From Candidatus Gagatemarchaeum stordalenia (GTDB lineage: Archaea > Thermoproteota > Nitrososphaeria > Nitrososphaerales > Gagatemarchaeaceae), in NCBI GenBank assembly GCA_003164815.1, contig PLUF01000086.1, positions 1-49,821 on the forward strand: a stretch of DNA of 49,821 nucleotides, read 5' to 3'. The translations under genes and the position numbers were made by a program. The notes beneath the pieces are model-generated. The model saw only the letters and a list, made by a program, of their open reading frames with translations, was not told the origin of the DNA and made no database searches. This document shows positions 7,536 to 15,256 of the stretch, in pieces; position 1 is the stretch's first letter, and each line of letters starts with the position of its first letter.

Positions 7536-9302
7536 CTACCTCACGGTTACTGACTTGGCGAGGTTCCTCGGATAGTCCGGGTCGTTCTTCCTCTCGGTCG
7601 CCATGAAGTAGGCCAGGAGCTGGAGGGGGATGACCTCGAGTATCGGCGAGATGCTCTCGTTGGACGGCGGGATGCCCACCCTGTGCCTGAAGACCGGGTG
7701 CTCCTTGTCCGAGATCCCGATGACCTCGGCGCCCCTCGCCTCGAGCTCGAGGGCGTTCGAGATCGTGCTCTCGAAACCCTCCCCTCCGGGAGCTAGGACG
7801 ACGACCGGGGTACCCTTCTCTATGAGCGCGAGCGTCCCGTGCTTCAGCTCGCTCGCAGGCATCCCCTCGGCGTGGATGTACGAGAGCTCCTTGAGCTTCA
7901 GGGCACCCTCCAGGGCGAGCGGATAGTGGTGCCCGCGGGCTATGAAGTAGAAGTCCGGCCTGTCCCGGAACAGCTTGGCAATCTCCCGGACCTTCTCCTC
8001 GGTGGCGAGCGTCTCCGCGATCAGCCTCCCCACGGCAGCCGGGTCTCCGACGGTGCTCTTTCCGACGACCGCATCCGCTATGACGTTCCCGACCATCACC
8101 TGGGCGGTGAAGCTCTTCGTCGCCGCGACGCCCACCTCGGGCCCGCAGTTCAGGGTGAGCACCTCATCCGACTCCCTCGCGAGCGACGACCCCGCCGCGT
8201 TCACGACCGAGATCACCTTCGCCCCCTTCCCCCTCGCCACCTTGACCGCGTGCAGGAGGTCTGCCGTCTCCCCGCTCTGGCTGAACGCCACCACCACTGT
8301 CCCCTTGTCCAGGAAATGGGCCGTGTCCTCGAACTCGCCCGCCAGGACCGCGTCGCACCTGACTATCCCGTCCCGGTTCAGCCTGTCCTTGAGAAGCATC
8401 GCGGCGTGGTAGCTCGATCCCGAAGCCGTGAGAAGGACCGATTCGGCGCCCCTGAGCGCGCGGACGAAGGAGTCGAGCTTCCCCGCGTCCTGCAGATACG
8501 CCCTCTCTACGGTCACTGACTGCTCGTGAATCTCCTTGAGCGTATAGTGCGCGTAGTCGTGCTTCGAGAGATCGGAGAGCTCCCAGGCCAGCTGCGTCGG
8601 CTTCTTCTCGACCTCGACCCCGTCTGTGTCGAAGACCCTGTATCCTCTGGCGGTCACCTCGACCACCTCCATGTTGTCGAGGAAGACCGCCCTGTCGGTC
8701 CGCGAGATGAAGGCGAGGACGTCGCTCGCCAGGAACATCTCCCTCTCGCCGACCCCGACCACGAGCGGCGCATCGTTCCTCGCGCCCGTTATCACCTCGG
8801 GGTGGTCCCTGAACATCGCGACGATCGCGTACTGGCCCCTTAGCTGCCTCACCGCGCTCAGCGTCGCCGCGAGCGGGTCCTTCCCCGTCCTGCTCGCCTC
8901 CTCGATGAGGTGCGGTATCACCTCGCTGTCCGTCTCGCTCTTGAACACGTGGCCCTCTTTGATGAGCCTCTCCCTAAGCTCCCGGTAGTTCTCGATGATC
9001 CCGTTGTGGACCACCGCGACCAGGTCCTCGCACGAGGCGTGCGGGTGGGCGTTTGCCTGGGTCACGCGGCCGTGGGTCGCCCACCGCGTATGGGAGATGC
9101 CCGTGCGCCCCTTCATCCCGGATGCTCGGTATTTGCTCTCAAGGTCATCGATCCTTCCGACCTCCTTCCTGATCTCGAGTTTGCCCTCGCTAACCGTGGC
9201 CACACCGGCCGAGTCGTAACCTCTGTACTCAACCCGCCTTAGCCCCTCCAACAATATCGGAGCAATCTCCTCCTCTGAGATCCCGGCGACAATCCCGCAC
9301 AA
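7536..9302 (-). CDS. glmS: Glutamine-fructose-6-phosphate aminotransferase (isomerizing)
   Basis: 588 residues from a TTG start at 9302. The open frame extends further upstream to 9437, but GlmS must begin directly before its nucleophile Cys1 (CGIVAG). TTG at 9302 places that Cys at position 2 for removal of the initiator Met. The N-terminal class II glutaminase domain has RWATHG and HNGI motifs. Two SIS isomerase domains follow (TASGSSYHAA, AFSQSGETADLLHA, GVAATKSFTAQ). The C-terminal DYPRNLAKSVTV tail is the usual GlmS ending. The enzyme makes glucosamine-6-phosphate for UDP-GlcNAc, used in surface glycans and protein glycosylation. The gene diverges from the winged-helix gene at 9473. Confidence 0.95.
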   Translation of the reverse strand: MCGIVAGISEEEIAPILLEGLRRVEYRGYDSAGVATVSEGKLEIRKEVGRIDDLESKYRASGMKGRTGISHTRWATHGRVTQANAHPHASCEDLVAVVHNGIIENYRELRERLIKEGHVFKSETDSEVIPHLIEEASRTGKDPLAATLSAVRQLRGQYAIVAMFRDHPEVITGARNDAPLVVGVGEREMFLASDVLAFISRTDRAVFLDNMEVVEVTARGYRVFDTDGVEVEKKPTQLAWELSDLSKHDYAHYTLKEIHEQSVTVERAYLQDAGKLDSFVRALRGAESVLLTASGSSYHAAMLLKDRLNRDGIVRCDAVLAGEFEDTAHFLDKGTVVVAFSQSGETADLLHAVKVARGKGAKVISVVNAAGSSLARESDEVLTLNCGPEVGVAATKSFTAQVMVGNVIADAVVGKSTVGDPAAVGRLIAETLATEEKVREIAKLFRDRPDFYFIARGHHYPLALEGALKLKELSYIHAEGMPASELKHGTLALIEKGTPVVVLAPGGEGFESTISNALELEARGAEVIGISDKEHPVFRHRVGIPPSNESISPILEVIPLQLLAYFMATERKNDPDYPRNLAKSVTVR

Positions 9303-9332
9303 AGTCTTACATTCGGACGCCTCCGCCGAGCC

Positions 9333-9341
9333 GATATAACA
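9333..9341 (-). promoter_or_regulatory. TATA-like box of glmS
   Basis: GTTATATCG on the minus strand lies about 31 bp before the TTG at 9302. It supports that start over upstream ones such as 9437. Confidence 0.5.
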
Positions 9342-9439
9342 CCCGTCGCGTCCCCGGTTCATACATGCAAACGGGAGTTTGCATGCATCAGGCTCTCCGA
9401 CAGAGCGGAACGCGGCCACGACTCGCTCACCCTGCATAA

Positions 9440-9452
9440 CCGTTTAATAATA
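9440..9452 (+). promoter_or_regulatory. TATA-like box of the winged-helix/S-layer-domain gene
   Basis: CGTTTAATAATAG ends 20 bp before the ATG at 9473, so the transcript should begin at or next to the start codon. Confidence 0.5.
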
Positions 9453-9472
9453 GTTGAAATCGCATTGGATTC

Positions 9473-10423
9473 ATGCGCAAGGAGCGTCTTCTCCTCGACC
9501 CCGAATCCTCGACGAGCAAGAGGGTGTCGGTCTCGGAGGACCCCGCCAGCTTCTTCCCGGCCGCCTCAGGCATGGGCAACAGGATCCTGCGCCTCCTCTC
9601 AAAGGGTCCCAACTACCCGTCTGCGATTGCCAGGGAGCTCAAGGTCTACCACCAGACGGTCTACTACCACGTCAGGAAGCTCGAGCGCGCCGGGCTCCTG
9701 AAGAAGGTAGGGCAGAGGGTCGTGAGGGGTGGGACGGCCGACCTCTATACTCTCGCCGTCGATGGCTTCGCTGTGGAGTTTCCGGTAAAGCCAGAAGGAT
9801 TCAGCGGGCTGCCGTCCGCCTCCCGGTCCCCTGCGTTCGGCGGGTTCCTTCACGAGTTCATCTCTTCGGGAAGCCTGGACGGGTGGATTGTGGTCGGTTC
9901 TCCGGAGCCGCACGGGCCCAATAGGACCCAGGGTCGGGACGGGCACTACGCGATCCAGGTGGGTTTCGCCCTCGGTCAGTTCGTCAGACTTCCCCAATCG
10001 TTCCCCGTAAAGCTCGACGTCGACCTCAAGAACGAGAAGCTCGAGAAGTCCAACCTGATCGTCGTCGGCGGCCCGCGCACCAACGTCGTCGCGGCCGAGA
10101 TCAACTCGCACCTTCCGATAAGGTTCTACGAGGAGGGCTTCTGGGGTTCCATCGTCGACGAGAACGGGTCGAAGTACAGCTCTGACCGGGACGCGCTCAT
10201 CGCCAAGGTGAAGAACCCTTGGAACCCCGACGGATACTGCATCGTGGCCGCGGGCCTCAGCGGCTCGGGGACCAAGGCCGCGATCATCGGACTGACGAAC
10301 TTCGCCGAACGAGCCTTCGCCGGATACAAGGGAGGAGAGTACTCGGTCGTCCTTCGGGGGACGGACATGGACGGTGACGGTAAAGTCGACACCGTGGAGG
10401 TCCTCCACGCCACCGGCGGCTGA
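9473..10423 (+). CDS. Winged-helix (ArsR/MarR-like) N-terminal domain fused to an S-layer-like C-terminal domain
   Basis: 316 residues. Residues about 35-90 form a winged helix: GNRILRLLSKG, PSAIARELKVYHQTVYYHVRKLE as helix-turn-helix, then a wing (VGQRVVRGGTADLYTL). The C-terminal half has LIVVGGPRTNVVAAEIN, a central NPWNPDGYCIVAAGLSGSG block and a DMDGDGKVDTVEVL ending. These resemble the domain found in archaeal S-layer proteins and in a family of archaeal regulators that carry it intracellularly. There is no signal peptide or membrane helix, so the protein is probably cytoplasmic and DNA-binding. The S-layer-like part may sense a ligand. It is divergent from glmS, which makes surface-sugar precursors, so regulation of surface synthesis is a reasonable guess. 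That link is inference. Confidence 0.75.
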   Translation: MRKERLLLDPESSTSKRVSVSEDPASFFPAASGMGNRILRLLSKGPNYPSAIARELKVYHQTVYYHVRKLERAGLLKKVGQRVVRGGTADLYTLAVDGFAVEFPVKPEGFSGLPSASRSPAFGGFLHEFISSGSLDGWIVVGSPEPHGPNRTQGRDGHYAIQVGFALGQFVRLPQSFPVKLDVDLKNEKLEKSNLIVVGGPRTNVVAAEINSHLPIRFYEEGFWGSIVDENGSKYSSDRDALIAKVKNPWNPDGYCIVAAGLSGSGTKAAIIGLTNFAERAFAGYKGGEYSVVLRGTDMDGDGKVDTVEVLHATGG

Positions 10424-10447
10424 TTTGTGCTCGGAGATAGGGCAATT

Positions 10448-10456
10448 CTTATAATC
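10448..10456 (+). promoter_or_regulatory. TATA-like box of the S13-S4-S11 operon
   Basis: CTTATAATC lies 30 bp before the TTG start of the S13 gene at 10486. Confidence 0.55.
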
Positions 10457-10485
10457 CGAGGCTGGAGGGCTGTCCAGCTACTGAT

Positions 10486-10989
10486 TTGTCGTCGGAGTTC
10501 AGGTATCTCGTTAGGATTAGAGGAAAGGACTTAGAGGGAAGGAAGAAGCTCATCCCGGCAATCGCCGACCTCAAGGGAGTCGGTGACAATTTTGCACAGG
10601 CGATAGTTAGCAGCCTAGGGCTCGACCCGAGGGCCAGGCTCGGAACGCTCAGCGAATCACAACTGAAGGAACTTGAGAAGGTGCTCATAGACGGTTCATC
10701 TCTGAAGGTGCCACAGTGGGCGCTGAACAGGCGGAGAGACCCTGAGACGGGCGAGACTAAGCAGCTCGTCGGGCCCGACCTCGACTATGCGTTAAAGACG
10801 GACCTCGACAGGGAGAAGAACGTGCAGAGCTGGCGGGGGATCAGGCACGGCCTCGGTCTCAAGGTGAGAGGACAGCGGACCCGCACCACGGGGCGGAAGG
10901 GACGCACAGTCGGTGTGAGGAAGTCGACGCTCCAAGCGGCGGCGAACGCTGCGAAGGGCGCAGCGGATGACAAGGAGAAGAAGAAGTAG
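10486..10989 (+). CDS. rpsM: Small ribosomal subunit protein uS13
   Basis: 167 residues from a TTG start at 10486. Family features: the FRYLVRIRGKDLEG opening, the helix-hairpin-helix LKGVGDNFAQAI, and the basic SWRGIRHGLGLKVRGQRTRTTGRKG region that contacts 16S rRNA in the subunit head. The C-terminal tail is an Ala/Lys-rich extension (AANAAKGAADDKEKKK). It heads the S13-S4-S11 cluster, with the S4 start 13 bp downstream. Confidence 0.97.
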   Translation: MSSEFRYLVRIRGKDLEGRKKLIPAIADLKGVGDNFAQAIVSSLGLDPRARLGTLSESQLKELEKVLIDGSSLKVPQWALNRRRDPETGETKQLVGPDLDYALKTDLDREKNVQSWRGIRHGLGLKVRGQRTRTTGRKGRTVGVRKSTLQAAANAAKGAADDKEKKK

Positions 10990-11001
10990 GTGCCGATATA
11001 G

Positions 11002-11568
11002 ATGGGAGACCCTAGAAGGCCGCGCAGGACGTATTCCACGCCCAGAAGCCCCTGGCGCAGCGACCAGCTCGCCCAGGAACTCTACCTCGTCGGAAGCTAT
11101 GGTCTGAGGAACAAGCGGGAGCTCTACAAGGCCCAGTCCCAGCTCAGCTCGATACGTAAGCAGGCGAGGCACCTCTTGGCCGCGCCGGCGGTCGAGCGCA
11201 CCCGCGAGGAGGGCAAGCTTCTCAACAGCCTTCTGAAGAAGGGGTTGCTCTCTCCAGGGATGATTCTCGACGACGTGCTCAGCCTCAGCGTGGAGGACAT
11301 GCTCAGCCGCAGGCTGCAGACGGTCATCTACAAGCGCGGAAGCGCCGTGACTCCGGCCCAGGCGCGCCAGCTCATCGTCCACAGGCACGTGAAGATAGGG
11401 GAGCGGGTCGTCTCGGTGCCAGGCTACCACGTCACGGCCGAGGACGAACAGAAGATCGTGCTCACGGGCGGCATCGGAGTCCCGAAGCTCGCCGAGCCAA
11501 AGATGGAGGCCGCACCGGCACCAGCAGCGGGCCCAGAGGCGACGGAGACGCCGGCCCCGAGCCAGTGA
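11002..11568 (+). CDS. rpsD: Small ribosomal subunit protein uS4
   Basis: 188 residues. The start GDPRRPRRTYSTPRSPW is typical of archaeal S4. The S4 RNA-binding domain is at about residues 105-165 (SRRLQTVIYKRGSAVTPAQARQLI then HVKIGERVVSVPGYHV). S4 is an early-binding assembly protein of the 30S subunit. A low-complexity Ala/Pro/Thr tail (residues about 170-188) is an unusual but harmless-looking extension. The gene lies between S13 and S11 in the conserved archaeal order, 6 bp before the S11 start. Confidence 0.97.
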   Translation: MGDPRRPRRTYSTPRSPWRSDQLAQELYLVGSYGLRNKRELYKAQSQLSSIRKQARHLLAAPAVERTREEGKLLNSLLKKGLLSPGMILDDVLSLSVEDMLSRRLQTVIYKRGSAVTPAQARQLIVHRHVKIGERVVSVPGYHVTAEDEQKIVLTGGIGVPKLAEPKMEAAPAPAAGPEATETPAPSQ

Positions 11569-11574
11569 TAGAGT

Positions 11575-11979
11575 TTGTCAGAAGAAGAATTCCTAAAGGA
11601 TAGATGGGCGGTCGTCCACATCTATAGCAGCTACAACAACACGATAGTCCACATGACCGACCTGACCGGCGCCGAGACGATATCCTTCTCCTCGGGAGGC
11701 AGGCACGTCAAGGCCGACAGGTTCGAGTCATCGCCCTACGCAGCCATGCGGTCCGCGTCGGCGGCCTCAGACGTTGCAAAGGGCAAGGGAATCACCGCGG
11801 TACACATCAAGGTCAGAGCGGTCGGAGGCACAGGTCCCAGGACGCCCGGTCCGGGCGCGCAGGCGGCCATCAGGGCGATCGCCCGTTCGGGGTTCAGGAT
11901 CGGTCGGATCGAGGACGCGACCCCGATACCCCACGACACCACAAGGAAGAAGGGCGGCCGCAGAGGAAGAAGAGCGTAA
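11575..11979 (+). CDS. rpsK: Small ribosomal subunit protein uS11
   Basis: 134 residues from TTG 11575. Diagnostic segments are [24 protein letters not shown], the SPYAAMRSA helix and the [17 protein letters not shown] terminus. S11 forms part of the platform and the mRNA exit channel. In most archaea Rpo3 (rpoD) follows immediately. Here a secreted-protein gene of about 1.5 kb is interposed. Confidence 0.97.
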   Translation: MSEEEFLKDRWAVVHIYSSYNNTIVHMTDLTGAETISFSSGGRHVKADRFESSPYAAMRSASAASDVAKGKGITAVHIKVRAVGGTGPRTPGPGAQAAIRAIARSGFRIGRIEDATPIPHDTTRKKGGRRGRRA

Positions 11980-12135
11980 CAACACGCCTCGTGCTCAGCT
12001 AGGCAACCATCAGGGGGACTGCCCCTGTTTCCGATATTGGAGTGACGGCGTCTTCCAGTCTGTTTTGAGGGCTGGGATAGTGGAAGAATCGAACATGCGC
12101 CTTCTAATTGCGGTCCAAGGATTGCCCATGCCGGC

Positions 12136-12153
12136 CACGAAGGCATATTCGTG
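12136..12153. repeat. Short inverted repeat in the S11-surface gene spacer
   Basis: CACGAA and TTCGTG are separated by 6 nt in the 269-bp spacer between S11 and the secreted-protein gene. It could fold into a small hairpin. It has no T-run, so terminator status is uncertain. I saw no other gene in the spacer. Confidence 0.3.
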
Positions 12154-12222
12154 CCTCGATTGGCCTTCACAGACCGCTGAAAGAGCAAGAAAAGGGGTCT
12201 TTGATGTATTATTGCTGTAATA

Positions 12223-12231
12223 CCTAATAAG
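12223..12231 (+). promoter_or_regulatory. TATA-like box of the secreted-protein gene at 12249
   Basis: CCTAATAAG lies 17-26 bp before the ATG at 12249. The gene has its own promoter, with a predicted leaderless transcript, and is not part of the ribosomal operon. Confidence 0.5.
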
Positions 12232-12248
12232 TAGTGTAGTGAACCCCA

Positions 12249-13709
12249 ATGATAGTGCAGTTTCTGAGGAAGTCCAAACCACTGTTCGTGCTGGCAGTCC
12301 TGTTGACCTCCTTTGTGCTGGCAGCGCCGCTCTATGCCCACGCTGGTATCTCACAACTGCCTCTTATGCAGCAGGCGAGCGGGGGCTGTAGCGATTGCGA
12401 TAACTCGGCGAGCGTCAACTTTGGGCAAGCAGTGACAGTAGGGAATCTGATCGTTGTGGGAGTTTCAACCACATTCGAACCAATCGATCCTCTTAACGTC
12501 TTCTCGCTCTCTGACACTCTAAATTCCACGTTCACGGCAGCCGTGATCAATTGCGTTGCTCCGGCACAAGAAAGCTGCACAGCAATCTTCACCGCGACGG
12601 CGCCTTCGACCGGCTCGGACAGCGTAGGGGTAGTTGTGAACGTCGATGAGTCCGTGCAAAGTATCGATATCTTCGTCTATGAGCTCTCAGGCGTGACGGC
12701 GGCTGGGATCACGATCGGTACGGGTCAGGGATACTGTGAACTCGTGCTCTCCCCGATAATCGCGGCAGGCGCCGTGCATGATTCTGAATTTGGGTGTGAG
12801 GGCACCGCGGTGGCGACGAGCTCAACGTCCTTCTCGAACCTCGCCTTTCTTCTCGGCGTAGTCGGCGTGGCGTCTCTTGCTGACCCGTCATTCGGGGCCG
12901 GCGCCGGCTATACAGCCACACCTCCCACTTCCGGGTCAGGAGCAGGATTCGCCGAATACTCTACTAACAGCGTCGCGGCGCCGAGCAGCGTCACGTCTCC
13001 TACCACCTTCCCCGCCAACCTCGGAGGGGGTGACTACTTCTGGACTGAGGTCGGCGTGGCGTTCAGCTACCCGTCCCAGTCGCTTCCCTCCTGCCCGAGC
13101 ACATCCGGTGGGGTTCTCGTGCCGGCCGGCGCCACGTATACAGACCAGAGCGGGAACACCTGGACTGTACTTGGCGGTAACTACGTCACGTCCTTCTTCC
13201 CTGGGCCGATTTCTAACGTCCCGGCTCCGGTGCAACAGGGCTTCGGCGGCGAATACGTGACGTACAACGGTCAGCAGGGGTGGATTTTCAGCTACTCTTG
13301 TTCTGGCGGTACCTCTGCGCCTCCGACCACCAGTACAACTTCAACCACGACCACCAGTACAACAACAACTCAATCCTGTCCCACCACAACTTTCGCCGAC
13401 TCTGCCTCCTTCACAACATCCGGCGCATTCTGGGGCGCGAACGGTAACTATCAAGGCGTGTCCGTGCCGGTCACGAACTGCTGGGGCTCGACCCTGTCGC
13501 TGAATATCTTCGTGACCCTGAAGTCGGGTACAAGCACCAACGTCCTAATCGGCAGTGTGACTCTTGCCAGCGGGCAAACCGCCACAGTGTTCTGCATTGA
13601 CTTCACGGGGCCCGTGCCAGCGGGTACATACGCGGTCACCTTCTCGGCTGATACGACCACTAACGAACCGGCATCCGCACCAACAATTCCCATCGTGCTG
13701 AGCACATAA
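12249..13709 (+). CDS. Secreted modular surface protein with Cys-bounded CPST/GQQGW module and C-terminal FADS module
   Basis: 486 residues. A signal peptide spans about residues 1-31 (hydrophobic FVLAVLLTSFVLAAP, then YAHA). An N-terminal beta-rich domain (32-275) carries several cysteines. Residues 282-351 are a Cys-to-Cys module starting CPSTSGGV and ending GQQGWIFSYSC. A Ser/Thr-rich linker (about 355-375) of the type often O-glycosylated follows. The last 105 residues start FADSASF and contain ATVFCID. The Cys module recurs at the end of the propeller protein at 31511. The terminal module recurs at the end of the S-layer-type protein at 46846. The function is unknown. A cell-surface structural or anchoring role is inferred. 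The gene interrupts the usual S11-Rpo3 junction. Confidence 0.85.
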   Translation: MIVQFLRKSKPLFVLAVLLTSFVLAAPLYAHAGISQLPLMQQASGGCSDCDNSASVNFGQAVTVGNLIVVGVSTTFEPIDPLNVFSLSDTLNSTFTAAVINCVAPAQESCTAIFTATAPSTGSDSVGVVVNVDESVQSIDIFVYELSGVTAAGITIGTGQGYCELVLSPIIAAGAVHDSEFGCEGTAVATSSTSFSNLAFLLGVVGVASLADPSFGAGAGYTATPPTSGSGAGFAEYSTNSVAAPSSVTSPTTFPANLGGGDYFWTEVGVAFSYPSQSLPSCPSTSGGVLVPAGATYTDQSGNTWTVLGGNYVTSFFPGPISNVPAPVQQGFGGEYVTYNGQQGWIFSYSCSGGTSAPPTTSTTSTTTTSTTTTQSCPTTTFADSASFTTSGAFWGANGNYQGVSVPVTNCWGSTLSLNIFVTLKSGTSTNVLIGSVTLASGQTATVFCIDFTGPVPAGTYAVTFSADTTTNEPASAPTIPIVLST

Positions 13710-13718
13710 TCCCCCTGT

Positions 13719-13736
13719 CCGGACTTTAGAGTCCGG
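13719..13736 (+). terminator. Hairpin after the secreted-protein gene
   Basis: CCGGACT-TTAG-AGTCCGG forms a perfect 7-bp stem with a 4-nt loop, 10 bp after the stop codon at 13709 and before the Rpo3 promoter. No T-tract follows, so it may be a processing or insulating hairpin instead. Confidence 0.45.
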
Positions 13737-13755
13737 AACCGGAATAGGTGTGAAG

Positions 13756-13766
13756 CCTTTTAAACC
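13756..13766 (+). promoter_or_regulatory. TATA-like box of the Rpo3-L18e-L13-S9 operon
   Basis: CCTTTTAAACC lies about 45 bp before the first possible Rpo3 start. It gives the operon a promoter independent of S11. Confidence 0.5.
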
Positions 13767-13805
13767 CCGCTCCAACCCGCGTCAAAGTCTAGTTCGCCGG
13801 AGTGA

Positions 13806-14474
13806 TTGTTGGCAGTGATTGTTCCCAAGATAAAAGTGCTCGAGGAGAGCGATGAGAAGGTCTCATTGCAGCTTGAGGGCATAGACCGAAGCTACGCCAA
13901 TGCCATACGGCGCTTCTGCATCTCCGAGGTCCCGGCGATGGCCATAGACGACATCGTGATCCTCGAGAATTCCTCCGTTCTCTACGACGAGATCCTCGCG
14001 CACAGGCTCGGGATGATTCCACTCAAGACGGACCTCGAGAGATACGTCCTCCCGGAGAAGTGCGACTGTGGCAACCCGCTCGGGTGCCAGAAGTGCAGGG
14101 TCCTGATCGTCCTCGACGCCGCGGCCCACGACAAGCCTCGCACCGTCCTGTCAGGCGACCTGGTCTCCGAGGACAGGGAGATCAGACCAGTCAGCCCGAA
14201 CATCCCGATAGTAAAGCTGGCCGCCGGCCAGTCAGTAAAGCTCGAGGCCTACGCCCGTCTCGGAAGAGCGAAGGAGCACGCCAAGTGGCAGCCCGCGACC
14301 ATATCGGTCCTCGTCGACGGTAAGCCCGAAGGTTCGTACATTCTAAAGGTCGAGAGTTCCGGTTCGATGCCCGCGAAGGAGATCGTGACGAGGGCCATCG
14401 AGAAGCTCGAGGAGAAGTTCCAGGACCTTCACAACGAGGTCGCCAGCAAAGTGGAAGATGGTAAATCCGAATGA
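13806..14474 (+). CDS. rpoD: DNA-directed RNA polymerase subunit Rpo3 (subunit D)
   Basis: 222 residues, the alpha/Rpb3 counterpart that nucleates RNA polymerase assembly with Rpo11, Rpo10 and Rpo12. Dimerisation helix segments are RSYANAIRRFCISEVPAMAID and EILAHRLGMIPLKTD. The insert domain has a CDCGNPLGCQKC cluster (CxC-x5-CxxC), resembling the zinc loop of eukaryotic Rpb3. I do not see the additional cysteine set that forms the Fe-S domain in some archaeal D subunits. Starts at TTG 13806, TTG 13809 or GTG 13815 are all possible. The stop overlaps the L18e ATG as ATGA. Confidence 0.95.
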   Translation: MLAVIVPKIKVLEESDEKVSLQLEGIDRSYANAIRRFCISEVPAMAIDDIVILENSSVLYDEILAHRLGMIPLKTDLERYVLPEKCDCGNPLGCQKCRVLIVLDAAAHDKPRTVLSGDLVSEDREIRPVSPNIPIVKLAAGQSVKLEAYARLGRAKEHAKWQPATISVLVDGKPEGSYILKVESSGSMPAKEIVTRAIEKLEEKFQDLHNEVASKVEDGKSE

Positions 14475-14821
14475 AATCCAATAAGATCCTCAGGAGCCAG
14501 GCCGTGATGCTTGAGAGGCTAGGACGGAAGGAGAAGATCGGGATCTGGAGGGACGCAGCGGCGTACCTCAGCGCCTCCTCGCGCAACGAGACGTCCGTCA
14601 ACGTGGCCCACCTGGCACGAGCGGACGACGGCGACAGCCCCCTCTTCGTGCCAGGGAAGGTTCTTGGCTCCGGCCCGCTCGAGAAGAAGCTGGTGGTCGG
14701 CGCGTTCGCGTTCTCGGCCTCGGCCCGGAAGAAGATAGAGACGGCCGGCGGCGAAGCGCTCACAATCGAGGAGTTTGTCAAGAGGTTCCCAGACGGGAGT
14801 GGTGTCAGACTTGTCAAGTGA
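14471..14821 (+). CDS. rpl18e: Large ribosomal subunit protein eL18 (L18e)
   Basis: 116 residues, typical for archaeal L18e. It has GIWRDAAAYLSASSRNETSVNVAHLARA and VPGKVLGSGPLEKKLVVGAFAFSASARKKIE segments. It shares the L15 fold and binds 23S rRNA. The ATG overlaps the Rpo3 stop and the 3' end overlaps the L13 start, so translation is probably coupled. Confidence 0.95.
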   Translation: MKSNKILRSQAVMLERLGRKEKIGIWRDAAAYLSASSRNETSVNVAHLARADDGDSPLFVPGKVLGSGPLEKKLVVGAFAFSASARKKIETAGGEALTIEEFVKRFPDGSGVRLVK

Positions 14822-15254
14822 AGAGAACACGATCTACGTAGACGCATCCGGCCAGGTAGCGGGGCGGATGTGCTCCAAGGTCGCCCACGAACTGCTCCAC
14901 GGGAAGAAGGTGGTCGTGCTGAACGCAGAGAACGCGCTCATCTCAGGGAATAGCGCCAGCGTCTTCCGGCAGTGGCAGGCCAGGCTGGAGATATACAGCC
15001 ACGTCAACCCGATCTATGGTCCCATCCACCCCCGCCGCCCTGACAACATCCTCCGCAGGATGGTCCGGGGGATGGTACCCAAGACCAAGGCGAAGGGCAC
15101 CAGCGCCATGAGCCACCTCCGCGTCTACATGGGCGTCCCAGAGAAGTTCACTGGCGTCAAGACGAGCAAGTTCGATGACGCGCTCGCGACGAGGCCTCTC
15201 CCGAGCTACACCACGATCGCCGAGATCGCCAAGAACATAGGATGGTCTGGTTAA
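14802..15254 (+). CDS. rplM: Large ribosomal subunit protein uL13
   Basis: About 150 residues. Segments YVDASGQVAGRMCSKVAHELL, VVLNAENALISG and the NPIYGPIHPRRPDNILRRMVRGM region are diagnostic. The frame is open upstream to 14775, but homologues begin near IYVDA. GTG 14802 or TTG 14811 are better starts, both overlapping the L18e stop at 14821. The S9 ATG follows the stop by 2 bp. Confidence 0.95.
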   Translation: MSDLSSEENTIYVDASGQVAGRMCSKVAHELLHGKKVVVLNAENALISGNSASVFRQWQARLEIYSHVNPIYGPIHPRRPDNILRRMVRGMVPKTKAKGTSAMSHLRVYMGVPEKFTGVKTSKFDDALATRPLPSYTTIAEIAKNIGWSG

Positions 15255-15256
15255 GC

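Noticed and set aside
5880-7553. 557-codon plus-strand frame opposite the PAC2 and deoxyhypusine synthase genes
   Set aside because: It covers two recognised minus-strand genes and has no domain of its own.
11985-12248. A small gene in the S11-surface gene spacer (a 41-codon frame starting near 12095)
   Set aside because: There is no promoter-like element at the right distance and no recognisable sequence, so chance is as likely.
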